A stretch of 60,502 nt of DNA from Rhodocyclaceae bacterium (GTDB lineage Bacteria; Pseudomonadota; Gammaproteobacteria; Burkholderiales; Rhodocyclaceae), in the NCBI GenBank assembly GCA_016791105.1, contig JAEUNM010000087.1, forward strand, positions 1-60,502, written 5' to 3'. Below are positions 16,210 to 25,446 of the stretch, piece by piece (the stretch's first letter is position 1; every line of letters starts with the position of its first letter). The translations under genes and the position numbers were made by a program. The notes under the pieces were generated by a model. The model saw only the letters and a list, made by a program, of their open reading frames with translations. It was not told the DNA's origin and did no database searches.

Positions 16210-19014
16210 TTGAACGACTCGCGCGGTAGTTCCGCCCTGGCCGACGCGGACGATCCGGCATCGCGCTGCCTTGCCGTCGTGCGTGAGCTGGTGGCGGAAC
16301 TGCATCCTGCGAAAAGCGGCCGCGTTGCATTCGATGCGCGGCTGGAACACGACCTGGGCCTGGATTCGCTGGCGCGCGTCGAGTTATTGCTGCGCCTGGG
16401 CAGCGAATTTCAGGTCGAATTACCCGACGGCGCGCTGCTGGAAGCGCAAACCCCGCACGATCTGTTGCGCCTGCTGGCCGCCGCGCGGCCGCAATTTGCG
16501 CGCGCGCTGGAACTGGCGGCGCCGCTTACCGTGGCCGCGACGGCCGGGCGGCCGGATGCTGCCACCACCCTGGTCGAAGTGCTCGAATGGCATGCCGCGC
16601 GCCATCCCGAACGTACCCACGTATTGTTTTACGAGGACGCCGGCGCTCAAGCCTACAGTTACGCGGATTTGCTGCAGCAGGCGCGCGCGGTGGCGTCCGG
16701 TCTGGTGGCGCGCGGGCTGGCACCGCAGCAGACGGTCGCGCTCATGCTGCCCACCGGGGCGGAATATCTGGCCAGCTTTTTCGGCGTGCTGCTGGCGGGC
16801 GCGGTGCCGGTGCCCATTTATCCGCCCGTGCGCGCGAGCCAGATCGAAGAACATTTGCGCCGCCACGCGCGTATCCTCGACAACGCCGGCTGCGCCATGC
16901 TTATAACAGTGCGTGAGGCGAAAGCCGTGGCGGGCCTGCTGCGCGCCCAGGTGGCGACGCTGCGCGAAGTGCTCACCGTGCGCGACCTCGAAGGCAGCAC
17001 GGTGGACATCCTCTACCGCGGCCGCCCGGCCGATCTGGCGTTTCTGCAATACACCTCGGGCAGTACCGGCGACCCCAAGGGGGTCATGCTCACGCACGCC
17101 AATCTGCTCGCCAATATCCGCGCCATCGTGTCCGCCGCGGCCGTCAGTTCCAGTGACGTATGCATATCCTGGCTGCCGCTCTACCACGACATGGGGCTAA
17201 TCGGCGCCTGGCTGTGTTCGCTGTATTGCGGCGTGCCGCTGGTGCTCATGAGCCCGCTGGCCTTTCTGGCGCGTCCGGCGCGCTGGCTGCAGGCCATGCA
17301 CCAATATCGCGGCACGATTACTGCGGCGCCCAATTTCGCCTACGAAATGATCGCCTCCAAGCTGCCCGACGCGGATCTGGCCGGGCTCGATCTGTCCTCG
17401 ATGCGGCTCGCCCTGAATGGCGCCGAGCCGGTGCAGCCGGCCACCCTGGCGCGCTTTCTGGAGCGGCTCGCGCCCTGCGGCTTCGCGCCGGGCGCGCTGG
17501 CGCCCGTGTATGGGCTGGCGGAATGTTCGGTCGGCCTTGCCCTGCCGCCCCTGGGGCGGGGCGCGCAGGTGGAGCGCATCGATCGCCAGCGCTTCGCGAA
17601 CGAGCGCCTGGCCGTGCCGGCCGAACCGGGCGCCGCTGACGCGCTGCAAATGGTGGGCTGCGGCCTGGCCCTGCCGGGCCATGAAATTCGTATCGTCAAT
17701 GAGGCCGGCCGCGCGCTGCCGCCGCGCCACGTGGGGCGCGTGCAATTCCGCGGACCTTCCGCGACGGCCGGATATTTCCGCAACGATGCCGCCACCAGCG
17801 CTTTGCTGCGCGAGGAAGGCTGGCTGGATAGCGGCGATTACGGCTATCTGGCCGAGGGCGAAATTTACCTGACCGGGCGCGCCAAGGATTTGATCATCAA
17901 GGGGGGCCGTAACCTCTACCCCTATGACCTCGAAGCGGCGGTCGGCGCCATCCCCGGCGTGCGCCGTGGCTGCGTGGCGGTTTTTGCTGCGGCGCCGCGC
18001 GGTGTGCCGGAGCGGTTGGTGGTGCTGGCCGAAACAGTGGAGTCCGACGCGGCGGCGCGCGCGCGCCTCAGTGAGGCGATCGCGCAGTGCGCGCTCGACG
18101 TGCTGGGCGAACCGGCCGACGAAATCGTGCTGGCGCCGCGCGGCGCGGTATTCAAAACATCGTCCGGCAAGATACGCCGCAGCGAATGCCGTGCCGCCTA
18201 CGAGGGCGGGCGCATCGCCGTGGCGCCAACGCCGGCCTGGAAGCGCTGGCTGGGGCTGGCGCGCGCGCTGCTGGGTGAAGGCATCACCCAGGCCCTGCAG
18301 GAAGCACGCGCGCGTGCCTGGGGCATATGGGCGTGGACGGTGTTTCTGCTGTTCGCCCTGCCGGCTGCCCTGCTGGTGGGCTACGCGCCGGATGCCCAAA
18401 CGGCGCGCCGTCGCTTGCGCCGCGTGGCGCGCTGCGCGCGCTGCGTGAGCGGCATCGGGCTATCCGTGCAAGGCCTTTCGCTATTGCCTGGGCGCGCGCA
18501 CCTATTGGTGGTGAACCACGCCAGTTACCTGGATGCGGTGCTGCTCACCGCGATATTGCCGCCCAATTACCGTGTGCTGGCCAAGCGCGAACTGGCTGGC
18601 GCGCGCGTACTGGGCCGTCTGCTGAGCAAGCTGGACACGCTATTCGTCGAACGCAGCGATGCCGAGCGCGGCCTCGCCGATCTGTTGCGCATGGAACAGG
18701 GCTTGCAGGCCGGCGACAGCGTGCTGGTATTTCCGGAAGGCACGTTTTCCGCCGAAAGCGGATTGCGGCCGCTGCGCATGGGTGCTTTTGCCGCCGCCGC
18801 GCGCGTGCAGGCGCCCATCGCCGTGGCTGGACTGCGCGGCACCCGCGCCATGTTGCGCGACGGAACCTGGTGGCCGCGGCCCGGACAGATCGAATTTGAG
18901 CTGGGCGGCACTTTCGTGCCCACCGGCGAGGACTGGTCCGCCGCCGTGCGCCTGCGCGACAGCGTGCGGGCCGAACTGCTGCGCCTGGCGCGCGAACCCG
19001 ATCTGGGGCGCTAG
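16210..19014 (+). CDS. ACP - fatty acyl-AMP ligase - PlsC acyltransferase fusion
   Basis: This 934-residue protein has three enzyme modules. Residues 20-95 form an acyl-carrier domain with the phosphopantetheine site D-L-G-L-D-S-L (Ser53). Residues 125-680 are an ANL adenylating enzyme close to FAAL ligases (Y-T-S-G-S-T-G-D-P-K-G-V near 280; late lysine in S-S-G-K-I-R-R). After a hydrophobic segment (about 700-725), residues 740-930 are a PlsC acyltransferase with N-H-A-S-Y-L-D (HX4D) and F-P-E-G-T-F-S. A fatty acid could be adenylated, loaded on the ACP and passed to a lysolipid or other acceptor. The start is a TTG codon preceded by AAGGGG; its exact position is uncertain. Confidence 0.85.
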   Translation: MNDSRGSSALADADDPASRCLAVVRELVAELHPAKSGRVAFDARLEHDLGLDSLARVELLLRLGSEFQVELPDGALLEAQTPHDLLRLLAAARPQFARALELAAPLTVAATAGRPDAATTLVEVLEWHAARHPERTHVLFYEDAGAQAYSYADLLQQARAVASGLVARGLAPQQTVALMLPTGAEYLASFFGVLLAGAVPVPIYPPVRASQIEEHLRRHARILDNAGCAMLITVREAKAVAGLLRAQVATLREVLTVRDLEGSTVDILYRGRPADLAFLQYTSGSTGDPKGVMLTHANLLANIRAIVSAAAVSSSDVCISWLPLYHDMGLIGAWLCSLYCGVPLVLMSPLAFLARPARWLQAMHQYRGTITAAPNFAYEMIASKLPDADLAGLDLSSMRLALNGAEPVQPATLARFLERLAPCGFAPGALAPVYGLAECSVGLALPPLGRGAQVERIDRQRFANERLAVPAEPGAADALQMVGCGLALPGHEIRIVNEAGRALPPRHVGRVQFRGPSATAGYFRNDAATSALLREEGWLDSGDYGYLAEGEIYLTGRAKDLIIKGGRNLYPYDLEAAVGAIPGVRRGCVAVFAAAPRGVPERLVVLAETVESDAAARARLSEAIAQCALDVLGEPADEIVLAPRGAVFKTSSGKIRRSECRAAYEGGRIAVAPTPAWKRWLGLARALLGEGITQALQEARARAWGIWAWTVFLLFALPAALLVGYAPDAQTARRRLRRVARCARCVSGIGLSVQGLSLLPGRAHLLVVNHASYLDAVLLTAILPPNYRVLAKRELAGARVLGRLLSKLDTLFVERSDAERGLADLLRMEQGLQAGDSVLVFPEGTFSAESGLRPLRMGAFAAAARVQAPIAVAGLRGTRAMLRDGTWWPRPGQIEFELGGTFVPTGEDWSAAVRLRDSVRAELLRLAREPDLGR

Positions 19015-19095
19015 GCGCCGCAAGGTGGCGGCAGGCGACCTACAATGTGCGCCCGGCGGGTACATGCCGCCCTGCTTGCGACTACGGAGGAAAAA

Positions 19096-19851
19096 ATGAA
19101 CAGTTTCGAGCTGATAGGGCGCGGCCCGCACAAGGTGATGCTGCTGCACGGCTGGTTCGGCACGGCGCGCGGCTGGGGGCCGTTCGTCGATAGCCTGGAC
19201 CAGGACGCCTATAGCTGGTGTTGCATGGATTACCGCGGCTATGGCGCGAGCAAATCGCGCAGTGGCGATTATTCGATGGCGGAAATTTCCGCCGACGCGC
19301 TGGAACTGGCCGATGCGCTGGGCTGGGACAAATTTTCGCTGCTGGGCCATTCCATGGGCGGCATGGCCATACAGCGTGTGCTTGCCGACGCCCCGGCGCG
19401 GGTGCGCAAACTGGTCGCGCTCACGCCGGTGCCGGCCTCCGGCGTGCCGTTCGACGAAGCCGGCTGGGCGTTTTTCAGTGCCGCGGCGGGCAGCGCCGAC
19501 ACGCGCCGCGCCATTCTGGATCTCACCACCGGCAACCGCCTCACCAAGGTGTGGCTGGACGGCATGCTACGGTCCTCGCTCGAAACCTCCAATCCGGAAG
19601 CTTTTGCGGGTTATCTGACGGCCTGGGCGAAAACCGATTTCGCCGAGGAAATTCAGGGTAATACGGTGCCCATCCTGATCATTTGCGGCGCCACCGATCC
19701 CGCCTTGACGGCCGATTTCATGCAGCAAACCTATATGCAGTGGTATCCCAATGCGCAGCTCGAAGTGATGCCCAATTCCGGTCATTACCCGATGTTTGAA
19801 ACGCCCGTCGCGCTGGCCACCCGCGTGCAGGCTTTCCTGGGCGCGGACTGA
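19096..19851 (+). CDS. Alpha/beta hydrolase
   Basis: A 251-residue alpha/beta hydrolase with the elbow G-H-S-M-G-G (Ser84), oxyanion region L-L-H-G-W-F-G and a C-terminal triad Asp (G-A-T-D-P-A) and His (S-G-H-Y-P-M-F). The substrate is not identifiable. The start is firm: GGAGG followed by five bases and ATG. It follows the acyl-ligase fusion by 81 bases on the same strand, so it may serve the same lipid pathway. Confidence 0.85.
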   Translation: MNSFELIGRGPHKVMLLHGWFGTARGWGPFVDSLDQDAYSWCCMDYRGYGASKSRSGDYSMAEISADALELADALGWDKFSLLGHSMGGMAIQRVLADAPARVRKLVALTPVPASGVPFDEAGWAFFSAAAGSADTRRAILDLTTGNRLTKVWLDGMLRSSLETSNPEAFAGYLTAWAKTDFAEEIQGNTVPILIICGATDPALTADFMQQTYMQWYPNAQLEVMPNSGHYPMFETPVALATRVQAFLGAD

Positions 19852-20121
19852 CCGCGTCGCGCGCGCGGCGCATACCACGAATTGCACGTACCGGGCAGCG
19901 AATACGGCGAATTTTTGCGGCAGTGCAACGTAGCCGCATGTTAGACTTCCAGGTATGCTTGCGGCCGGCAGTTGCCGGCTACGCATGCCAGGTGGTGCTG
20001 TAAGGTCGCATCATTTTTCTTGCTCGGCAGTGTCGTTTCGCCACGACTCGACGTGGCCGCTTAAACCGCTTAGTGTGTCCGTTTGAATCTCCCCTTTTTG
20101 TCACTTCGAAAAACCGCTCAT

Positions 20122-21375
20122 ATGTTTTCGCGCAGCAAAACTTTGGCAAAGGTCGATCCCGACTTGTGGGCCGCCGTCGAATCCGAAAATCGGCGCCAGG
20201 AAGACCACATCGAGCTGATCGCGTCGGAAAATTACGCCAGCCCGGCCGTACTGGAAGCGCAAGGCAGCCAGCTCACCAACAAGTACGCTGAAGGCTATCC
20301 CGGCAAGCGCTATTACGGCGGCTGCGAATACGTCGATATCGCCGAGCAGCTTGCGATCGACCGCGCGAAAAAGCTGTTCGGCGCGGAATACGCCAACGTA
20401 CAGCCGCACTCCGGCTCGCAAGCCAATCAGGCGGTGTATACGGCGGTGCTGAAACCCGGCGATACCATGCTGGGCATGAGCCTTGCGCACGGCGGCCACC
20501 TTACGCACGGCGCATCGGTGAATATTTCCGGCAAGCTCTATCACGCCGTCACCTACGGCCTGCACCTGCAAACCGAAGAAATCGATTACGCGGAAGTCGA
20601 GCGCCTGGCTCAGGCGCACCGGCCGCGCCTCATCGTGGCGGGTGCTTCGGCCTATTCGCTGCAGATCGATTTCAAGCGCTTCCGCGAAATTGCCGATGCC
20701 GTCGGCGCCTATCTGATGGTCGATATGGCGCACTATGCCGGCCTGATCGCGGCGGGCTATTACCATTCGCCGGTGGGTATCGCCGATTTCGTTACCTCGA
20801 CCACCCACAAAACCCTGCGCGGTCCGCGCGGCGGTCTCATCCTGGCGCGCGGCGAGCACGAAAAAATCCTCAATTCGTCGATATTCCCGAGCTTGCAGGG
20901 CGGCCCGCTGATGCACGTGATCGCCGCCAAGGCGGTGGCGTTCAAAGAAGCCATGAGCCCGGAATTCCGCGAATACCAGGAGCAGGTCATCTCCAATGCG
21001 CGCGTGATGGCACTGGTGCTGTCGGAACAGCGCGGCCTGCGCATCGTGAGCGGGCGCACCGAATCGCATCTGTTCCTGGTCGATCTGCGCGCCAAGAACA
21101 TTACCGGCAAGGACGCCGAAGCAGCGCTGGGCCGCGCGCACATCACGGTGAACAAGAACGCGATTCCCAACGATCCGCAAAAGCCCTTCGTGACATCCGG
21201 CATCCGCCTCGGCACGCCGGCCATGACCACGCGCGGCTTTACGGAAATCGAGGCGGAGCGCGTCGCGCACCTGATCGCGGACGTGCTGGAAGCGCCCAGC
21301 GACGAAGCTGCGCTGGGCCGCGCGCGCGAGTCGGTGTCCGCGCTGTGCCGCAAATTTCCCGTGTATGGCGCCTGA
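20122..21375 (+). CDS. glyA: Serine hydroxymethyltransferase
   Basis: The 417-residue PLP enzyme interconverts serine and glycine with tetrahydrofolate. The length equals that of the E. coli enzyme, and the PLP lysine motif [14 protein letters not shown] and N-terminal [10 protein letters not shown] are intact. The ATG at 20122 is chosen because it gives M-F-S-R-S-K-T-L; an upstream in-frame TTG would extend it by 13 residues. The 270 bases upstream carry small hairpins but I see no glycine riboswitch. It leads a glyA-nrdR-ribD cluster. Confidence 0.96.
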   Translation: MFSRSKTLAKVDPDLWAAVESENRRQEDHIELIASENYASPAVLEAQGSQLTNKYAEGYPGKRYYGGCEYVDIAEQLAIDRAKKLFGAEYANVQPHSGSQANQAVYTAVLKPGDTMLGMSLAHGGHLTHGASVNISGKLYHAVTYGLHLQTEEIDYAEVERLAQAHRPRLIVAGASAYSLQIDFKRFREIADAVGAYLMVDMAHYAGLIAAGYYHSPVGIADFVTSTTHKTLRGPRGGLILARGEHEKILNSSIFPSLQGGPLMHVIAAKAVAFKEAMSPEFREYQEQVISNARVMALVLSEQRGLRIVSGRTESHLFLVDLRAKNITGKDAEAALGRAHITVNKNAIPNDPQKPFVTSGIRLGTPAMTTRGFTEIEAERVAHLIADVLEAPSDEAALGRARESVSALCRKFPVYGA

Positions 21376-21426
21376 GCGCGCGGCCGCGGGCTACGCCCCG
21401 CGGCTGACCATGCTGGTTCGCTCCAC

Positions 21427-21903
21427 GTGAAGTGCCCGTTTTGCGCGTCGCCCGACACCCAGGTCGTGGATACGCGCGAAAACGAGGATGGCGACATCGT
21501 GCGCCGGCGGCGGCGCTGCAATGCCTGCGACAAGCGCTTCACCACCTACGAGCGGGCCGACCTCAAAATGCCGGCCATCGTCAAAAAAGACGGCCGGCGC
21601 AATGATTTCGACCGCGCCAAACTGGCCGGCTCCATGAATCTCGCGCTGCGCAAGCGGCCCATCACGACCGAAGCGGTCGACGCAGCCGTGCAGCGCATAG
21701 AAGAAAAACTGCTCAATCTGGGCGAGCGCGAAATTTCCAGTCATCGCCTGGGCGAACTGGTGATGCGTGAATTGAAGCGGCTCGACAAGATCGCCTATGT
21801 GCGCTTCGCCAGCGTGTATCGCAATTTCGAGGACGTGGACGAATTCCGCGAAGCCGTGCAGGAATTGACGCGCGTGCGCAACGCCCGCGGCAAGCCCGAG
21901 TGA
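21427..21903 (+). CDS. nrdR: Transcriptional repressor NrdR
   Basis: The 158-residue nucleotide-sensing repressor controls ribonucleotide reductase genes. An N-terminal zinc ribbon (C-P-F-C ... C-N-A-C) is followed by an ATP-cone domain ([15 protein letters not shown]). The start codon is GTG. The order glyA-nrdR-ribD is a common conserved arrangement in proteobacteria. No nrd gene is in the window. Confidence 0.95.
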   Translation: MKCPFCASPDTQVVDTRENEDGDIVRRRRRCNACDKRFTTYERADLKMPAIVKKDGRRNDFDRAKLAGSMNLALRKRPITTEAVDAAVQRIEEKLLNLGEREISSHRLGELVMRELKRLDKIAYVRFASVYRNFEDVDEFREAVQELTRVRNARGKPE

Positions 21904-21940
21904 GCCGTTCCGGCGCCGGGCCTGCCGGCGCGCCGCTGCC

Positions 21941-23044
21941 ATGAATCCCCCTTCCGCCGACGACTACCGCTACATGGCGCAGGCGCTGCAACTTGCGGCG
22001 CGCGGCATGCATACCACCACGCCCAATCCGCGCGTGGGCTGTGTCATCGTGGCCGACGGGCGCGTCATTGGCGAGGGCTGGCACGAACGCGCCGGCGCGC
22101 CGCACGCGGAAGTGCATGCGCTGGCTGCGGCCGGCGGCGCGGCGCGCGGCGCCACCGCCTATGTCACGCTGGAGCCGTGCAGCCATCACGGCCGCACGCC
22201 GCCCTGCGCGGATGCGCTGATCGCCGCCGGCGTGAGGCGCGTGGTGGCGGCCATGCAGGACCCCAATCCGCGGGTGGCCGGCCGCGGGCTGGCGCGGCTG
22301 GCCGCGGCCGGCATCGAGGTGCATTGCGGCGTGCTGGAAGGCGAGGCGCGCGAACTGAACATCGGTTTCGTGGCGCGCATGACGCGTGGGCGGCCCTGGC
22401 TGCGCCTCAAGGTGGCGGCCAGCCTGGACGGCCGCACCGCCCTGGCGGATGGTGCCAGCCAGTGGATTACCGGCCCCGCCGCGCGCCGCGACGGCCACGC
22501 CTGGCGCGCGCGCGCTTGTGCCGTGCTGACCGGCATAGGCACGGTGCGCGACGACGACCCGCAACTCACCGTGCGCGAAATTACTGTTGCGCGCCAGCCG
22601 CTGCGCGTGGTGGTCGATTCGCGCCTGGAAACGCCGCCCGCTGCGCGCATCCTGGCCGGCGCGCGCGAGGGAGCGCCAGTGCTGATTGCCTGCGCTGCTG
22701 CCGAGCCGGCGCGCGCCGCGCCGCTGCGCGCCGCCGGTGCGGAAATACTCGAACTGCCGAATGCCCGCGGCAAGGTCGAACTGGCGGATTTGCTGGCCGA
22801 ACTGGCGCGCCGCGGCATCAACGAAATCCACGCCGAAGCCGGCGTGAAACTCAATGGCTCGCTGCTGCGCGAAGCTTGCGTGGATGAATTGCTGATTTAC
22901 CTCGCGCCCTGTCTGCTGGGCGACACCGCGCTGGGCATGTTCGGTCTGCCTGCGCTCGCCAGCCTGGCCGAGCGGCGCCAGCTTGCGCTTCAGGACGTGC
23001 GCATGGTGGGCGCCGACCTGCGCATCCTCGCCCGCCTGGGCTAA
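21941..23044 (+). CDS. ribD: Bifunctional riboflavin deaminase/reductase RibD
   Basis: The 367-residue enzyme performs the second and third steps of riboflavin synthesis. The N-terminal cytidine-deaminase-like domain carries H-A-E-V-H and P-C-S-H-H-G-R-T-P-P-C zinc motifs. The C-terminal reductase domain starts around residue 148 (R-P-W-L-R-L-K-V-A-A-S-L-D-G-R). The gene follows nrdR by 37 bases and overlaps the convergent downstream gene by 4 bases. Confidence 0.95.
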   Translation: MNPPSADDYRYMAQALQLAARGMHTTTPNPRVGCVIVADGRVIGEGWHERAGAPHAEVHALAAAGGAARGATAYVTLEPCSHHGRTPPCADALIAAGVRRVVAAMQDPNPRVAGRGLARLAAAGIEVHCGVLEGEARELNIGFVARMTRGRPWLRLKVAASLDGRTALADGASQWITGPAARRDGHAWRARACAVLTGIGTVRDDDPQLTVREITVARQPLRVVVDSRLETPPAARILAGAREGAPVLIACAAAEPARAAPLRAAGAEILELPNARGKVELADLLAELARRGINEIHAEAGVKLNGSLLREACVDELLIYLAPCLLGDTALGMFGLPALASLAERRQLALQDVRMVGADLRILARLG

Positions 23045-23472
23045 TTTTCCGCGGCGTCGCGGCAGGCGCGCAGGCGCTCGAAGGCTTCGTCGAAAGTTTG
23101 CCGGCATTGCGCGATGGCCGACCGCAATTCGCGCCGGTTTTCCTGTTCCGCCGCATCGCGCGCGATGCGCGCCGCGTCATCGAATTTTTCGCTGGCGGGG
23201 GCGCAATTGCAGCGCTCGGCGGCGATGCTCAACTGTTTGAGCAGGCGCCGCACGCGATCGGAATAATCCTGCGCGGTGGTCAGATCGCCTTCGATGGAGG
23301 CGCGCTGCAGGCCGTCCTTCACGAACTGCAGTTCCACCATGCGGGTATTGCATTGCGCCGCGGCAGAGCCCGACACCGCCAGTGCCAGCAAGGCAAACAA
23401 GGTGTGCACAGCGGCGCGCTGCGGCTTATGCGCTGCGCCTGGCGTGTAGCTCACGAACGGTGATAGGGCCAT
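23041..23472 (-). CDS. Secreted hypothetical protein
   Basis: The 143-residue protein has a predicted signal peptide (hydrophobic L-F-A-L-L-A-L-A-V-S-G-S-A-A-A-Q-C around 25-41). The mature part is a short, charged, mostly helical domain with four or five cysteines (Q-C-N-T, E-R-C-N-C, I-A-Q-C, R-A-C) that could form disulphides. I do not recognise the family. The start could be one of several upstream codons. It converges on ribD with a 4-base overlap. Confidence 0.6.
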   Translation of the reverse strand: MALSPFVSYTPGAAHKPQRAAVHTLFALLALAVSGSAAAQCNTRMVELQFVKDGLQRASIEGDLTTAQDYSDRVRRLLKQLSIAAERCNCAPASEKFDDAARIARDAAEQENRRELRSAIAQCRQTFDEAFERLRACRDAAEN

Positions 23473-23634
23473 TTAGTCGATTGCAGCCGGCGGCGCGGTG
23501 TTCCTGGTGGGCGGATTTTACCTTGCGCCGCCGTTGCGCCATGCTCGCGCGCCGCCTATGCCGCCATCCTTCACGAGGCTTTGGGCGTGGAAGTGGCACA
23601 ATGGTTCGCTCGTCCAGAACATATGGAAATTCTC

Positions 23635-24144
23635 ATGTCGCGTCCATCGATTGCGCTCCTTGCGCTGCTTGCCCTAGGTACCACCCTGTCCGCCCAGGCG
23701 GAAACCATGAAGCCCGGATTGTGGGAAATCAGCGTCAGCTCCGACATGGGCGGCGGCCACGCCATGCCGGCCATTCCGCCCGAACAACTGGCGGAAATGC
23801 AGAAACGCGGCATCAAATTGCCACCCATGGCAGGCGGCCAGCCCATGCTTACGCGCCACTGTGTGAGCAAGGAACAGGCCGAGCGCGGTGAGCCGCCACA
23901 GCCGCGCGACGACGCGCGCATGAAGTGCGAACGCACCGATCTGCGCCATGAAGGCAACACTGTCAAGTGGAAAATGCATTGCACCGGAGAGCGCGAGGCC
24001 TGGGGCGAAGGTTTCGTCACCTATGCCGGCGCCACCGCCTACAGCGGCAATATGCAGATTACCGTCAAGGATGCGGCACACGGCAACATGACGATGAACC
24101 AGAAATACAGCGGCAAATGGCTGGGGGCCGACTGCCGGCAATGA
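23635..24144 (+). CDS. DUF3617 family secreted protein
   Basis: A roughly 169-residue exported protein. A signal peptide (I-A-L-L-A-L-L-A-L-G-T-T-L-S-A-Q-A) is followed by K-P-G-L-W-E-I-S-V-S, the hallmark start of DUF3617 proteins, and conserved cysteines (R-H-C-V-S, K-C-E-R, H-C-T-G, D-C-R-Q). Function is unknown. Two ATGs 12 bases apart are possible starts (23623 and 23635); both keep the signal peptide. Confidence 0.8.
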   Translation: MSRPSIALLALLALGTTLSAQAETMKPGLWEISVSSDMGGGHAMPAIPPEQLAEMQKRGIKLPPMAGGQPMLTRHCVSKEQAERGEPPQPRDDARMKCERTDLRHEGNTVKWKMHCTGEREAWGEGFVTYAGATAYSGNMQITVKDAAHGNMTMNQKYSGKWLGADCRQ

Positions 24145-24306
24145 AAACGCGTGAAACGGCCCGCTGGAAAAAGCAGTAGTTTCGGCGCTATCATGGCGCT
24201 TTTGCAGTGCTATGCGCACGAATAAAATTTAGCGGGGTCGCGCGGCTGGACGCGCGGACCTGGGGCATCCGGCAGGTGCCCCTGGCCTCCCGCATGGGGA
24301 TGTAGC

Positions 24307-25446
24307 ATGGGCACTGAATTATCGGCAGGCGCGGGGAAAGCCCCTGCCGAAAGCATATTGATCGTCGACGACACGGCGGAAAATGTGGTCGTGCTGGCGG
24401 AACTGCTGGCGCCCGACTACCGCATATCGGTGGCATCGAGCGGCGAACGTGCGCTGGTGCTGGCGCAGACCGGCCCTACGCCCGATCTGATTCTGCTCGA
24501 CGTAAAGATGCCGGGGCTGGACGGCTATGCCGTGCTCGACGCCTTGCGCAGCCACCCCCGCACCGCCGACATACCGGTCATATTCGTGACCGCCATGGGT
24601 TCCGAGCACGACGAAGAACTGGGCATGGCGGCCGGCGCGGTGGATTACATCATCAAGCCCATCCGCGCCGCCGTGGTGCGCGCGCGGGTACGCACGCAAC
24701 TGGATGCCAAACGCGCGCGCGAATTCATGCGCGACAAGAACAGTTTTCTGGAAACCGAAATCCAGCGCCGCGTGGAAGCTTACGACACCGCCAAGGACGT
24801 GAGCATACGCGCGCTGGCGCGCCTGGCGGAAACGCGCGACCCGGAAACCGGCAATCACATATTGCGCACGCAGGAATATGTGTACACGCTGGCGATGGCC
24901 TTGCGCAACCACCCGCGTTTCGTGGGATTTCTGACGCCGCGTTTCATCGACCTGCTGCGCAAGTCGGCCCCATTGCACGACATCGGCAAGGTCGGCATAC
25001 CCGACCACATTCTGCGCAAGCCGGGGCAATTGACGGCGGCCGAATGGAACGTGATGCAAACCCACGCCAGCCTGGGCAGCGAGGCGCTCGAGCAGGCCGA
25101 GCGCGACGAAGCGCGCCCGCTGGAATTTTTGCGCATCGCCAAACAGGTGGCGCGCCACCATCACGAAAAATGGGACGGCACTGGCTATCCGGATGGGCTG
25201 GCCGGCGAGGAAATACCGGTCGCGGCGCGTCTGATGGCGCTGGCCGACGTATTCGATGCACTCATTTCGCGCCGCGTATATAAAGAGCCCATCGCGCACG
25301 AGCGTGCGCGCGACATGATCGTGGCGAGCCGCGGCCGGCAGTTCGACCCGGCCGTCACCGATGCTTTCGTCGAGCATTTCGAACAATTCAAAGCCATCGC
25401 CTGCCGCTACGCGGATGCCGAAAACGGGGATGTTGCAGCTCAATAA
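24307..25446 (+). CDS. Response regulator with HD-GYP c-di-GMP phosphodiesterase domain
   Basis: A 379-residue RpfG-like protein. The N-terminal receiver domain has the phospho-acceptor in L-I-L-L-D-V-K-M-P (about Asp65) and the lysine in I-I-K-P. The HD-GYP domain (about 165-360) has H-D-I-G-K-V-G-I-P-D and H-H-E-K-W-D-G-T-G-Y-P-D-G-L, so it should hydrolyse c-di-GMP when phosphorylated. A GGGGA ribosome site precedes the ATG. The next gene, a receiver plus HPt protein, overlaps its 3' end, suggesting a shared phosphorelay. Two strong hairpins stand in the leader at 24238-24285. Confidence 0.93.
   Translation: MGTELSAGAGKAPAESILIVDDTAENVVVLAELLAPDYRISVASSGERALVLAQTGPTPDLILLDVKMPGLDGYAVLDALRSHPRTADIPVIFVTAMGSEHDEELGMAAGAVDYIIKPIRAAVVRARVRTQLDAKRAREFMRDKNSFLETEIQRRVEAYDTAKDVSIRALARLAETRDPETGNHILRTQEYVYTLAMALRNHPRFVGFLTPRFIDLLRKSAPLHDIGKVGIPDHILRKPGQLTAAEWNVMQTHASLGSEALEQAERDEARPLEFLRIAKQVARHHHEKWDGTGYPDGLAGEEIPVAARLMALADVFDALISRRVYKEPIAHERARDMIVASRGRQFDPAVTDAFVEHFEQFKAIACRYADAENGDVAAQ

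Noticed and set aside
19852..20121. Glycine riboswitch upstream of glyA
   Set aside because: The region has small hairpins (for example CCGGCAGTTGCCGG) but none of the conserved tandem-aptamer motifs.
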